DNA from: Candidatus Cloacimonadota bacterium
GTDB lineage: Bacteria; Cloacimonadota; Cloacimonadia; Cloacimonadales; Cloacimonadaceae
Assembly: GCA_029561955.1 (NCBI GenBank)
Contig: JAKQWO010000027.1
Coordinates: 1-64,000, forward strand
Direction of reading: 5' to 3'
DNA length: 64,000 nt
In this document: piece by piece, positions 9,402 through 17,259 of the stretch
Numbering within the stretch: the stretch's first letter is position 1
How the letters are laid out: each line of letters begins with the position of its first letter
Translations under genes and position numbers: made by a program
The notes under the pieces: model-generated
Told to the model about the DNA's origin: nothing
The model's input: the letters and a program-made list of their open reading frames with translations, nothing else
Database searches by the model: none

Positions 9402-10262
9402 CTACTTGGTTTTGCTGATCCAGCAGAAGTAAGGGGAGGTTTTCAGGTGTTGGGATACGTAGGTGTTCAGATCGGGGTTGTGCTTTTTGAGGAGTTTACG
9501 GAGGCGGCTGATGCTGGCACAAAGGGCTTGGTAGGGGCGGCGGCTGACGCTGTTGAAGCTGCGCAGTTGGCCATTTGCCTGGCTGCATTCGAGGAGGTAT
9601 TTCTTGAGTTGCTTGAGTTCCGCGTCCATTTCGGCGCAATCCAGCTCGCGGTTTTTGAGTTCGGCTTTGGCGGCGATGAGTTGTTCGATGCGTTTTCTCA
9701 CCTGATCGAGGGTAGTTTCATCGGTCATGATGAGAGGTGTTTCCTGTAGGATGTCACGTTCTTCCGGGGCTTGCTGCATGTGGTCGAAGGGGATGTATTT
9801 TTCGTAACCAATGGTGCCGGAAAGGATTTGGATCAGGGTTTGAGCGGTGAATTCTTCATCCGGATGTTGGGTGAGGAAGCGCAGGGCGCGGGCACCTTCC
9901 AGATGGAAGTGGTTTAGGAGGAAGGAGTCGAGGCCGGCGAGGCCGGCAGTTGTTAGTTGCCAGTTGTTAGTTGTTAGTGCTTCGCAAGCTGCGGAGATGG
10001 GCGACTTCGTCGCAGTTGTGAGTAGTGAGTTGTGAGTTGTGAGTTGCTGCGCAAGTTGTGGAGATGGGCGTGGTTTGTGGTGTTGATGCGTATAAGTATG
10101 GAGTTCTTTTTGAAGCAAGCGGTGCTTGCTTGCGGCGGTTCGGCGACCGCCGGCTACATTGCAGGTGTCAGTTTCCATTTGTAAACGTTGAGAATTCAAG
10201 CGTGAGAAGCATTCAGCATAGTGTTGCAATTGGGTAGCGAAGTCTTTGTGGTTCTGTTTCAT
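9402..10262 (-). CDS. unknown protein with repeat DNA inserted in its frame
   Basis: No family is recognised. The 286-residue frame starts with a GGAGA ribosome site and MKQNHKDFATQLQHYAECF. Residues ~36-110 are translated intergenic repeat (AGGRRTAASKH, then QQLTTHNSLLTT and LTTNNWQLTTAGLAG), matching repeat types A and C found between genes elsewhere. After that the protein is normal-looking and helical: FLLNHFHLEGARALRFL, a LSGTIGYEKYIPFDHM phrase, a charged coiled coil around 185-225, and a basic C-terminus with RRPYQAL and RLRKLLKKH. The stop codon TAG is itself the first base triplet of another type A repeat. The original protein was probably about 210 residues. Whether the present product is functional is unknown. 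Confidence 0.6.
   Translation of the reverse strand: MKQNHKDFATQLQHYAECFSRLNSQRLQMETDTCNVAGGRRTAASKHRLLQKELHTYTHQHHKPRPSPQLAQQLTTHNSLLTTATKSPISAACEALTTNNWQLTTAGLAGLDSFLLNHFHLEGARALRFLTQHPDEEFTAQTLIQILSGTIGYEKYIPFDHMQQAPEERDILQETPLIMTDETTLDQVRKRIEQLIAAKAELKNRELDCAEMDAELKQLKKYLLECSQANGQLRSFNSVSRRPYQALCASISRLRKLLKKHNPDLNTYVSQHLKTSPYFCWISKTK
9945..10156. repeat. repeat cluster (types A and C) inside a coding frame
   Basis: This stretch contains AGTTGTTAGTTGCCAGTTG, GTGAGTTGTGAGTTGTGAG, two copies of a GCGCAAG/GCAAGCTGCGGAGATGGGC phrase, AAGCAAGCGGTGCTTGCTTG and GGCGGTTCGGCGACCGCC. The same units sit in non-coding gaps at 12.1, 33.5, 36.9, 55.5 and 61.5 kb. Here they keep the surrounding minus-strand frame open. 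Confidence 0.8.
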
Positions 10263-10993
10263 TTAGATTGTCTCCGTAATTTTGTATTTGAAGCGGAGAG
10301 GAAGGGGATATTGTATTTAGTGGCAATAAAATATCTGCTTTCCTGTAGCTTCATGGGGACAGGATAGTAGTGTCGCTTATTTTGTCAATAGGAAATATGG
10401 AGCAGTGCTGAAGTTGTGAGTTGTGAGTTGTGAGCTCTGGCGCAGGTTGCATGGATGCGGGTGGTTGTGGCGAAGATCGAGGCTGCGGTGGAGCTTTTTA
10501 GTTTTTCCACGGATGTACACGGATGGGCACGGATGGGTTTTAAGAAAGGCCACAAATGAACATGGGTAACACGTAGCTTTTGGATTGAGCGAAGCCGCTA
10601 ACAACTAACAACTAAGAACTATGAAAAAGGCAGACGCAGTCAGCCTTTTCAGGTATTTAACTACTGACAAGAAAGAGACAATATTTGCCCAATTTTGTTA
10701 CGTTAACTGTGGCAAGAAGTTACGAGATTGGTTTTTCTGATTTTTCGCCATGGGAGCAACATCGTCAGAGTATATTATGAAGGCTTGTTTTTCCTCAAGG
10801 GCATTCCAATTTTAGCAACGCTTACATTTTGGCGGCGACTGGGCGGCTTTGCTTCATTAGTGAGTTGTGAGCAGCCTGTCGACAGGGTGGAGCTGACGGT
10901 TGGCAGTTAATTATGGTGGAGCGGGTGCTGGGTTATGGGCTTTTGGGATGAGCAGCCTATCAAAAAATACGTCATAATTGGAGTGATAGACAA
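10263..10993. repeat. repeat-rich gap upstream of the micro-operon
   Basis: This gap carries type C units (GTTGTGAGTTGTGAGTTGTGAG near 10410, AACTAACAACTAAGAACT near 10600), type B units (CCACGGATGTACACGGATGG near 10504) and a hairpin at 10622-10651. Nothing reads convincingly as a gene. A CATAAT box at about 10973-10978 is a candidate -10 for the operon that starts at 10994, but no good -35 partner is visible. Confidence 0.6.
10622..10651. terminator. terminator-like hairpin
   Basis: The arms GAAAAAGGC-GAC and GTC-GCCTTTTC fold around a GCA loop with short bulges. The A- and T-rich ends would serve as a terminator tail on either strand. No gene of this window ends next to it, so it may be a remnant or part of a repeat. 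Confidence 0.35.
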
Positions 10994-11449
10994 ATGAAAG
11001 TAAAATTCAAGTATGGTATCCGGACCTATTCCGGCACAGTTGATGAGATGACCTATGGCAGCTATCGCAAGGGGAGGCTTTGCATTGGTCGTCAATACGT
11101 GATTCCCAAGGCAACAATCCAAAACGAGAAAATGGGTAACGCAGCCAAGAATCTGGCTCTTCTTTGGAAATCTGCTTCCGATGAGTTCAGAGCAGACTAC
11201 AAGATCTATGCCGGTCTGTATGCGACCTACGTGAGCAAGGCAAACGAGATGCCACCCACCTGCTATGCGCTGTTTACCAAGGCGATGCACAACTGGGCAA
11301 AAGGTGAAGACCCCGCTTTGGATCTGGCCGATGTGCAAGTGGAAGACATCACTACCCTGGGCGCAGGCATCAGCAGCATTGCAAACTGCGTGAACCATAA
11401 CCACCTACCCGCCGTTCCCGGTTACAACAACCTAAACAACAGCTACTAA
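10994..11449 (+). CDS. unknown 151-residue protein, first gene of a micro-operon
   Basis: No family is recognised with confidence. The N-terminal half is basic and aromatic-rich (FKYGIRTYSGTVDEM, then YGSYRKGRLCIGRQYVIP). The middle is helical (NAAKNLALLWKSASDEFRADYK, shortened here), followed by YAGLYATYV. The C-terminus turns acidic and then low-complexity (GYNNLNNSY). There is no signal peptide. The GSYRKGR...R and AAKNLALL pattern loosely recalls small basic proteins of unknown function in Bacteroidota (DUF6266-like), a weak resemblance. A GGAG ribosome site precedes the ATG. It is followed after 18 bases by a 55-codon gene with a very strong ribosome site, then a 24-codon gene and a terminator. 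Repeats flank the unit on both sides. Confidence 0.8.
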   Translation: MKVKFKYGIRTYSGTVDEMTYGSYRKGRLCIGRQYVIPKATIQNEKMGNAAKNLALLWKSASDEFRADYKIYAGLYATYVSKANEMPPTCYALFTKAMHNWAKGEDPALDLADVQVEDITTLGAGISSIANCVNHNHLPAVPGYNNLNNSY

Positions 11450-11467
11450 TCCTAAAAGGAGGGAAAA

Positions 11468-11635
11468 ATGCAGAGCGATGTAATGAAAGCCCTGGCCAAA
11501 GAACTGGCCACCCGTATCAACAGAGTAGTGGATATTCCACTGATCAGCGAAGAGAATGAACAGGCCTTCTTTGAGATGGTCATCCTGATGATCCTGGATC
11601 TGATCTTCTCGAGAATGAGCAAGGAGAGCCTCTAA
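11468..11635 (+). CDS. unknown 55-residue protein, second gene of the micro-operon
   Basis: ATG at 11468 follows an excellent AAAGGAGGG ribosome site by 4-5 bases. The product starts MQSDVMKALAKELATRI and ends in a strongly hydrophobic helix (FFEMVILMILDLIF) before SRMSKESL. The helix contains E and D, so it is more likely an amphipathic or packing helix than a simple membrane anchor, though membrane contact is possible. The stop TAA shares its last A with the ATG of the next small gene, so the two are probably translationally coupled. No family is recognised. Confidence 0.7.
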   Translation: MQSDVMKALAKELATRINRVVDIPLISEENEQAFFEMVILMILDLIFSRMSKESL

Positions 11636-11709
11636 TGTACTACCTGCAGTTCATCCGGGACTGGCTCTCGAAAGTGCGTAACAAACTGGGCGGTCTCTTC
11701 AGGAGATAA
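11635..11709 (+). CDS. 24-residue cationic amphipathic peptide, third gene of the micro-operon
   Basis: The frame starts inside the stop of the preceding gene (TAATG) and has AAGGAG nine bases upstream, a proper ribosome site. The peptide (YYLQFIRDWLSK, then VRNKLGGLFRR) has six basic and one acidic residue, and its hydrophobic residues are spaced to lie on one face of a helix. This is the profile of a membrane-active or nucleic-acid-binding small peptide. The frame ends 15 bases ahead of a terminator. Because it is so short, coding status rests on the ribosome site, the coupling and the operon position. Confidence 0.55.
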   Translation: MYYLQFIRDWLSKVRNKLGGLFRR

Positions 11710-11723
11710 AGCCTGGGTAAGCC

Positions 11724-11754
11724 AAAAAGCCCTGCCGTGATGGTGGGGCTTTTT
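11724..11754 (+). terminator. rho-independent terminator of the micro-operon
   Basis: AAAAAGCCC pairs with GGGCTTTTT around a partly paired TGCC...GG loop, and the T run completes the signal. It lies directly after the 24-codon gene and closes the three-gene unit. Confidence 0.8.
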
Positions 11755-12105
11755 ATGAGTCGTCAGTCGTCAGTCGTCAGTAGTCAGTCGCTGCGCAAGT
11801 GATTGAGATGCGGATGGTTGCGTTATGGAACGACGCCGCGATTGGGCTTTTTTTGGTTTTCCCACGAATTACACAAATTAAGGGGCCAGCGGGGGCCGGC
11901 TGCGCCGTCCAGTTGTCAGTAGCCAGTGGTCAGTAGTCAGTCGCTGCGCAAGTGATTGAGATGCGGATGGTTGCGGAATGGAACGAGGCCGCGATTGGGC
12001 TTTTTTTGGTTTTCCCACGAATTACACGAATTACACAAATTAAGGGGCCAGCGGGGGCCGGCTGCGCCGTCCAGTTGTCAGTAGCCAGTGGTCAGTAGTC
12101 AGTCG
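11755..12105. repeat. tandemly duplicated composite repeat (about 153 and 162 bp units)
   Basis: Unit 1 begins at 11778 and unit 2 at 11931, each opening with CAGTAGTCAGTCGCTGCGCA, and a third, truncated copy begins at 12093. The units contain type C, type B (CACGAATTACACAAATTAAG) and a GGGGCCAGCGGGGGCCGGC block. They are nearly identical. Unit 2 is longer by a nine-base ACACGAATT step, and there are scattered single-base differences. No gene is present. Confidence 0.85.
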
Positions 12106-12513
12106 CTGCGCTGGCAGTGTAGATGCGGGTGCTCTATGTATGGTCGCTTGCCACAGCTACCTTGTACGGGCGGTCGCCGAACCGCCGTTGTAGGGTCGGT
12201 CGCCGGACCGACCAAATAGGTGTCTGGCAGTGTAGATACGGGTGGTTGTGGTGGAGGTGCGCATGGTTCTGAGGCTCTCATTGTTGCCCACGAATTACAC
12301 GAATTAACACGAATTATGATAAAGGAAGTCCACGGATGGACACGGATGGGTTATATGAAAGTCTGCAAATGTGCATGGGTAAACACATAGTCTTTGGATT
12401 GAGCGAAGCGACTGGCTACTGACGACTGGCTACTGACGACTGCAGCAAAGCTGCCGCGTACTTTTTGGTTGACAATAAAGACAGAGTCAGATTTGGTGGC
12501 TTACAATGGTAAA
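12106..12513. repeat. mosaic of type A, B and C repeats before the ABC exporter
   Basis: It includes GGGCGGTCGCCGAACCGCC and GGTCGGTCGCCGGACCGACC (12163-12214), CACGAATTACACGAATTAAC (12288 on), ACGGATGGACACGGATGG (about 12333 on) and CTGGCTACTGACGACTGGC (about 12411 on). A TTGACA occurs at 12469, but its best downstream TACAAT is 27 bases away, too far for a normal promoter. Confidence 0.7.
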
Positions 12514-13194
12514 ATGTTTATGGAAATCATAAAAACAAAAGGATTGGTCAAGGATTACGAGCTTGGCAAGATAAAAGTCAGAGCTCTCAATGGAGTGGAT
12601 CTCAGCATTGAGACGGGGGAGTTTGTGGCCATAATGGGGCCTTCCGGAAGCGGTAAGAGCACCTTGATGCACATCATCGGCTGTTTGGATAGTCCTACGG
12701 AAGGAGATTATTATCTGGATGGCACTTTGGTGAGCAAGATGCGCCGGAATGAGCTGGCGGCGATCCGCAATGCCAAGATAGGCTTTGTTTTCCAGAGTTT
12801 CAATCTCTTGCCGCATCTCAACATCCTCAAAAATGTGGAGCTACCGCTGATGTATGCCGGTATTGCGGGTAAGAAGCGCAGCTTGAGGGCGAGGGAGATC
12901 CTGGATAGTGTGGGCTTGAGCGATAGATTGAGGCACAAGCCGGGCGAGCTTTCCGGTGGTCAGCGTCAGAGGGTGGCGATAGCGCGTGCGATTGTGAATA
13001 ATCCTTCCATCGTGTTGGCGGATGAGCCTACGGGCAATCTGGACAGCACTTCGGGAGGTGACATTTTGGAGATTTTTGAGCAGTTGCACTCTTTGGGCAA
13101 TACCGTGATCATGGTCACACACGATGCTGCTGTGGCGGCGCGGGCGGACAGGATAATCCAGATTCATGATGGTAAGATAGAAGATGGCGATTAG
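12514..13194 (+). CDS. ABC exporter ATPase, MacB/LolD type
   Basis: This is the ATP-binding subunit of a MacB/LolCDE-like transporter (type VII ABC), which uses ATP in the cytoplasm to drive a periplasm-facing permease. It has Walker [10 protein letters not shown] (about residues 42-50), a Q-loop in [10 protein letters not shown], the signature LSGGQ, Walker B IVLADEP and an H-loop in VTHD. I take ATG 12514 (or 12520) as the start, because the upstream in-frame TTG would add 15 residues that this family does not have. It overlaps the permease gene by 11 bases. The substrate may be a lipoprotein, peptide or macrolide-like compound. No MacA-type adaptor gene is adjacent. Confidence 0.9.
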   Translation: MFMEIIKTKGLVKDYELGKIKVRALNGVDLSIETGEFVAIMGPSGSGKSTLMHIIGCLDSPTEGDYYLDGTLVSKMRRNELAAIRNAKIGFVFQSFNLLPHLNILKNVELPLMYAGIAGKKRSLRAREILDSVGLSDRLRHKPGELSGGQRQRVAIARAIVNNPSIVLADEPTGNLDSTSGGDILEIFEQLHSLGNTVIMVTHDAAVAARADRIIQIHDGKIEDGD

Positions 13195-14416
13195 TCTGGC
13201 GGAATCCCTGCACATCGGTTTGGCCGATATTGCCACACGTAAGGTGAGAACGGCGGTGACGCTGTTTGGCATCGTGTTGGGTGTGATGAGCATCATGGTG
13301 GTATTGGCGATCGTGAACGGGATGAATGCCGTGACTTTGGACTGGATGCAGCAGCGGGGCGGGCTGAACAAGATAGAGATAGAGCCAAACTGGAGCTATG
13401 ACTATAGCCGGGGTGGTGAGGCAACGCTCAGCATCAGGGAAGTGGACTATCTGCGAAGTCAACTTGAAGGAGTGGAAGCCTTTAACCCACAGGTGATGTC
13501 TTGGGGCTCGATCGTGCAATATCGGGATCAGGATTTTGATGCCAGCACGTTTGGCGTGTATCCGGATTTGCAGAAGGTGGAAGATTGGGGGCTGGAGAAG
13601 GGACGCTTTATCAATCTGGAGGACATCCGCAATCACAACAACGTGATTGTACTGGGTTCCACGGTGGCGAAGAGTCTCTTTGGCAACCGTAATCCTCTGG
13701 GACAGTATGTGACGCTCAATAAGCAGCAGTTGATGGTGATTGGCGTTTTACAGAGCAAGTATTGGAAAAACCAGGGGGGTGGCGCTTTCAGCGGCAATGT
13801 GTTGGAATATATGAACCGGCAGGCATTTGTTCCGCTTTCCACGATGATCGCCAAGATAAACCCCAATCTCGATATAACCAGCGTGGAGATCAAGGTTTTG
13901 TCGGATGAGGACATCTCCAAGATCAGGCGTCAGATAGAGGGAGTTTTGCTGAATATCAAGGGGGGTAAAGATCTCTTTCGGGTGTCGAGTGCGAAAGAGG
14001 AGATGCAGATGATGCAGAAAAATATGATGATCTTTTCTGTGATCTTCTTCTTGATTGCGGTGATCTCGCTCTTGGTGGGTGGGATCGTGATCACGAATAT
14101 CATGCTGGCTTCGGTGAAGGAGCGCACCCGCGAGATAGGCGTGAGGATGGCAGTGGGAGCCAGAGGTAAAGACATCCTGATCCAGTTTTTGGTGCAGACG
14201 ATGCTGATCACCACTTTGGGCGGTGTGTTTGGCATCCTGGCAGGTTTAAGCGTCCTGAACGTGGTGCAGGACTTTTTGGATATCACGGTGAAAGCGGCGC
14301 CCAATATGGTGTGGGTGGCGCTGTTGGTATCTGCATCCACGGGTCTGATGTTTGGCATCGGGCCGGCTTATAAGGCCAGTAAGTTGGATCCGGTCAAGGC
14401 GTTAATGGAGGACTGA
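13184..14416 (+). CDS. ABC exporter permease, MacB/FtsX family
   Basis: The 410-residue protein has the MacB layout. Transmembrane segment 1 follows a short N-terminal helix ([18 protein letters not shown]), then comes a ~220-residue periplasmic MacB_PCD domain, then the FtsX domain with three transmembrane segments (starting about residues 283, 333 and 373). The typical [12 protein letters not shown] coupling loop and a DPVKALMED end are present. With the preceding ATPase it forms the exporter, probably as a dimer of each. Without an adaptor or outer-membrane partner nearby, the exported substrate cannot be named. Confidence 0.9.
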   Translation: MAISLAESLHIGLADIATRKVRTAVTLFGIVLGVMSIMVVLAIVNGMNAVTLDWMQQRGGLNKIEIEPNWSYDYSRGGEATLSIREVDYLRSQLEGVEAFNPQVMSWGSIVQYRDQDFDASTFGVYPDLQKVEDWGLEKGRFINLEDIRNHNNVIVLGSTVAKSLFGNRNPLGQYVTLNKQQLMVIGVLQSKYWKNQGGGAFSGNVLEYMNRQAFVPLSTMIAKINPNLDITSVEIKVLSDEDISKIRRQIEGVLLNIKGGKDLFRVSSAKEEMQMMQKNMMIFSVIFFLIAVISLLVGGIVITNIMLASVKERTREIGVRMAVGARGKDILIQFLVQTMLITTLGGVFGILAGLSVLNVVQDFLDITVKAAPNMVWVALLVSASTGLMFGIGPAYKASKLDPVKALMED

Positions 14417-14418
14417 GG

Positions 14419-15465
14419 ATGAAAAAGAGGAAAAGCTTGGTTGCCTCTCTGGTGAAGACGCTCTGCGAGAAGATTCGCACGGTGTATGAGACCCTGAGGA
14501 GTCCGGAAAAGCTGAAGCAGGTGATGCTGAGGATTTGGGATTTTGTCAAGGTGCTATACAAGCGGATCACAAACGATGGAGTGCTCAAGGAATCGGCGTC
14601 GCTCACCTATATCACGCTGCTGGGTTTTGTGCCCTTTATCACCTTTGTGTTTATGATCGTGCCGGATCTGCCTTTCCTCAATGTCAAGGATAAGATTCGG
14701 GAGATATTGGCGGCCAATATGGTGCCCGGCTCTGCTTCGGCGATCATGGGCTATCTGGATGATTTTATCAAGAATCGCACCGCTTTCAATATCATCAGCT
14801 TTGTGATCTTGATCGTGAGCTCGTATTCGCTGTTTCGCAATATCCGCAATGCCTTTGACCGCATCCTGAACGTGAGGATGGCCAATTCTCAAGACCTGAT
14901 CTCGCAGATGATCAAGTATCTGGGAACCTTGATCTTTGGATTTGTCATCATGGTGGTGCTGTTTTCCGCATCCTCGCTGCCGGTGATCGGGCTGATCTTT
15001 AACCTGCCCATCCTCAAGCAGGTCAGCTACGTGTTGCCCTTTGTGGTACAGTTTTTGGGCATCAGCCTGCTCTATAGCCTGATTCCCACGATCAGGGTGG
15101 GGCGCAGGGCGGTAATGCAGGGCGCATTTTGGACGAGCGTGGTCTGGGCTTTGGTCAAAAACCTCTTCGACATCTATATCTACAATCTGACCAGCATCCA
15201 GGCGGTGTATGGCGTGATGGCAGCGTTGCCGATCTTTTTGACGTGGATCTACTTTAACTGGGTGATCATCATGGGCGGCATCGTGCTTGTGAGCGTGTTG
15301 GACAGCAATGGCGAACTGGATGAGATGGAGAAGGAACCGCGGCGCACAGTGCGTTTGACGGTGGAGATGTATAGCGACAATAGTTTGAACCGCAGGTTGG
15401 AAGGCTTGGTGGACAAGCAAGACCTGCTGGAAGTATTAAAAGAAGATTTGGAAAAGGAAGAGTAA
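14419..15465 (+). CDS. YihY/BrkB-family inner-membrane protein
   Basis: The 348-residue protein has about six transmembrane helices and the YihY/BrkB pattern, including SASLTYITLLGFVPFITFVF near residue 60 and LPIFLTWIYFNWVIIMGG near the end. It was once mis-called ribonuclease BN; members are membrane proteins of unclear transport function. It starts two bases after the permease stop and abuts purH, so the four genes from the ATPase to purH may be co-transcribed. The C-terminal ~50 residues are a charged cytoplasmic tail. Confidence 0.88.
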   Translation: MKKRKSLVASLVKTLCEKIRTVYETLRSPEKLKQVMLRIWDFVKVLYKRITNDGVLKESASLTYITLLGFVPFITFVFMIVPDLPFLNVKDKIREILAANMVPGSASAIMGYLDDFIKNRTAFNIISFVILIVSSYSLFRNIRNAFDRILNVRMANSQDLISQMIKYLGTLIFGFVIMVVLFSASSLPVIGLIFNLPILKQVSYVLPFVVQFLGISLLYSLIPTIRVGRRAVMQGAFWTSVVWALVKNLFDIYIYNLTSIQAVYGVMAALPIFLTWIYFNWVIIMGGIVLVSVLDSNGELDEMEKEPRRTVRLTVEMYSDNSLNRRLEGLVDKQDLLEVLKEDLEKEE

Positions 15466-17013
15466 ATGAAGAGATACGCTTTATTCTCGTTGAGTGACAA
15501 GACAAACGTGGAGACCTTGGCGATGGGGCTGGAAAAGCAAGGCTTTACCATCCTGTCCACCTCAAACACGGCCAAGCACCTGAGGCAGTTTTGCAATCAG
15601 GTGGTGGAGGTGTCGGATGTCACCGGTTTTGAAGAGATTCTGGGTGGCAGGGTCAAGACTTTGCATCCGGTGATCCATGCAGGTATTTTGGCAGACAGGG
15701 ACGAGCCGACGCACGTGCAAACCCTGGCTGACAAGGAAATTGGGCAGATTGACGTGGTGGTGGTGAACCTCTATCCTTTTGCGCAGAAGCGAATTGAAAA
15801 CAGGGGAGACCACAACCTGATCATCGAAAACATCGATGTCGGCGGGCCGGCGATGATCCGCGCTGCAGCCAAGAACTATCGCCATGTGTTGGTGCTGGTC
15901 GATCCACTGGATTATCCGCCCACCTTGGAGATGTTGGAAAGCGAGGCGGGCGTGCCGGAGGCTTGGAGATTGTATCTGGCGCACAAGGCTTTTGAGCTGA
16001 CTTCGGCTTACGATTATCAGATCATGGATTACCTCTCCGAACATCATCTGGATACCGCTCCCAGCACCTTCATGCCGCATGGTTTGGATTTGGCTTACAC
16101 GCTGAGCCGGGAGTTGCGCTACGGTGAGAATCCGCATCAAAAAGCCGGACTTTACGTAAACCGCAAAGAGGGCTGGAAATGCCTGCACGGTAAGGAGCTG
16201 TCGCTGAACAACATCCTTGATATCGACTCCTCTCTGAGATTGGTGCGCCTCTTTGAAGAGCCCACGGTGGTGATCACCAAACACAACCAACCCTGCGGTG
16301 TCGGCAGTGACAGCAAGCTGGCGGAGGCATATCGCAAAGCCTTTGCAGCGGATAACATCTCGCCCTTTGGCGGCATCGTGGCGGTGAACCGGACTCTGGA
16401 CTTGGAGACGGCGGTGTGTATCAACAGCATCTTCACCGAGATCATCATTGCGCCGGATTATGAGCCGGGTGTGTTGGAGGTTTTGGTGAAGAAAAAGAAC
16501 CGGCGCTTGATCCAATATGATCCACAACTCTTGGTCAAACCTGCTCACCCATATGAACTTAAGACCTTGTGGTGGGGTATTTTGGCGCAGGAATGGGACA
16601 AGATCGAATCGGATTATTCAAACTGGAAGGTGGTGACACGTGAGAAGCCATCCTCGGATCAGTTTGAAGCGATGATCTGGGGCTGGAAAGTGGTGTCACA
16701 ACTGCGTTCCAATGCAATTGCCCTCACTACCAAGGATCAAACTTTGGGCTTGGGCATGGGGCAGACCAGCCGCGTGGACTCTGCGGAAATCGCCATCTGG
16801 AAGGCGAGGAAGTTTGGGCACGATCTCAGCTCTGCGGTGTGTGCCTCAGATGGTTTCTTCCCCTATCGGGATTCCGTGGACAAGCTGTATCAGGCCGGCG
16901 TGCGGGCAATCATCCAGCCGGGTGGTTCCAAGGCGGATGACGAGATCATCCAAGCCTGCAATGAGCTGGATATAGCGATGGTTTTTACAGGTGTCAGGCA
17001 CTTTAGACACTAA
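15466..17013 (+). CDS. purH: bifunctional AICAR transformylase / IMP cyclohydrolase
   Basis: PurH catalyses the last two steps of purine synthesis: formylation of AICAR by 10-formyl-THF, then ring closure to IMP. The N-terminal MGS-like cyclohydrolase domain (FSLSDKTNVETLAMGLEK..., GGRVKTLHPVIHAGIL) is followed by the transformylase domain with the catalytic KHNQPCGVG motif and SPFGGIVAVN. Length of 515 residues is normal, and the C-terminal GGSKADDEIIQACNELDIAMVFTGVRHFRH (here cited in part) is complete. It starts directly at the end of the YihY gene. No purine riboswitch is seen. Confidence 0.97.
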   Translation: MKRYALFSLSDKTNVETLAMGLEKQGFTILSTSNTAKHLRQFCNQVVEVSDVTGFEEILGGRVKTLHPVIHAGILADRDEPTHVQTLADKEIGQIDVVVVNLYPFAQKRIENRGDHNLIIENIDVGGPAMIRAAAKNYRHVLVLVDPLDYPPTLEMLESEAGVPEAWRLYLAHKAFELTSAYDYQIMDYLSEHHLDTAPSTFMPHGLDLAYTLSRELRYGENPHQKAGLYVNRKEGWKCLHGKELSLNNILDIDSSLRLVRLFEEPTVVITKHNQPCGVGSDSKLAEAYRKAFAADNISPFGGIVAVNRTLDLETAVCINSIFTEIIIAPDYEPGVLEVLVKKKNRRLIQYDPQLLVKPAHPYELKTLWWGILAQEWDKIESDYSNWKVVTREKPSSDQFEAMIWGWKVVSQLRSNAIALTTKDQTLGLGMGQTSRVDSAEIAIWKARKFGHDLSSAVCASDGFFPYRDSVDKLYQAGVRAIIQPGGSKADDEIIQACNELDIAMVFTGVRHFRH

Positions 17014-17019
17014 ATATGT

Positions 17020-17048
17020 TTGACAAAAAGAGCCCCTGCAAATTCATT
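17020..17048 (+). promoter_or_regulatory. possible promoter of the tRNA-Ser gene
   Basis: A perfect TTGACA (17020-17025) is followed after 17 bases by TTCATT, a weak -10. A start point near 17055 would leave a short leader before the tRNA. Confidence 0.35.
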
Positions 17049-17062
17049 GAGCCCACTCCTGC

Positions 17063-17156
17063 GGAGATGTGTCCGAGCTGGCTGAAGGAGCACGATTGGA
17101 AATCGTGTGTATGTGCAAAACGCGTACCCTGGGTTCGAATCCCAGCATCTCCGCCA
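17063..17156 (+). tRNA. tRNA-Ser (anticodon GGA), CCA encoded
   Basis: The acceptor stem GGAGATG (17063-17069) pairs exactly with CATCTCC (17146-17152). The discriminator base is G, as in serine tRNAs, and CCA is encoded at 17154-17156. The anticodon stem CACGATT/AATCGTG holds GGA, the T arm reads CTGGG-TTCGAAT-CCCAG, and the long variable arm (TGTATGTGC...GCGTAC region) is the class II feature of tRNA-Ser. It reads UCC/UCU serine codons. Confidence 0.97.
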
Positions 17157-17259
17157 CTTTTACCCGCTATGAAGGCCATGATATGCAAGGGCAGACGGTG
17201 TTTTTCCACCTTGATGAGTGGAATCCCCATCATTTTAACCGACTTGAGGTAGAATCAAA

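Noticed and set aside
11755-12105. Repeated units suggestive of a CRISPR array
   Set aside because: Units are 153-162 bases, nearly identical throughout with no variable spacers, and no cas genes are present.
12469-12513. TTG start and TTGACA box ahead of the ABC ATPase
   Set aside because: The extra 15 residues do not fit the family, and the only good -10 is 27 bases downstream.
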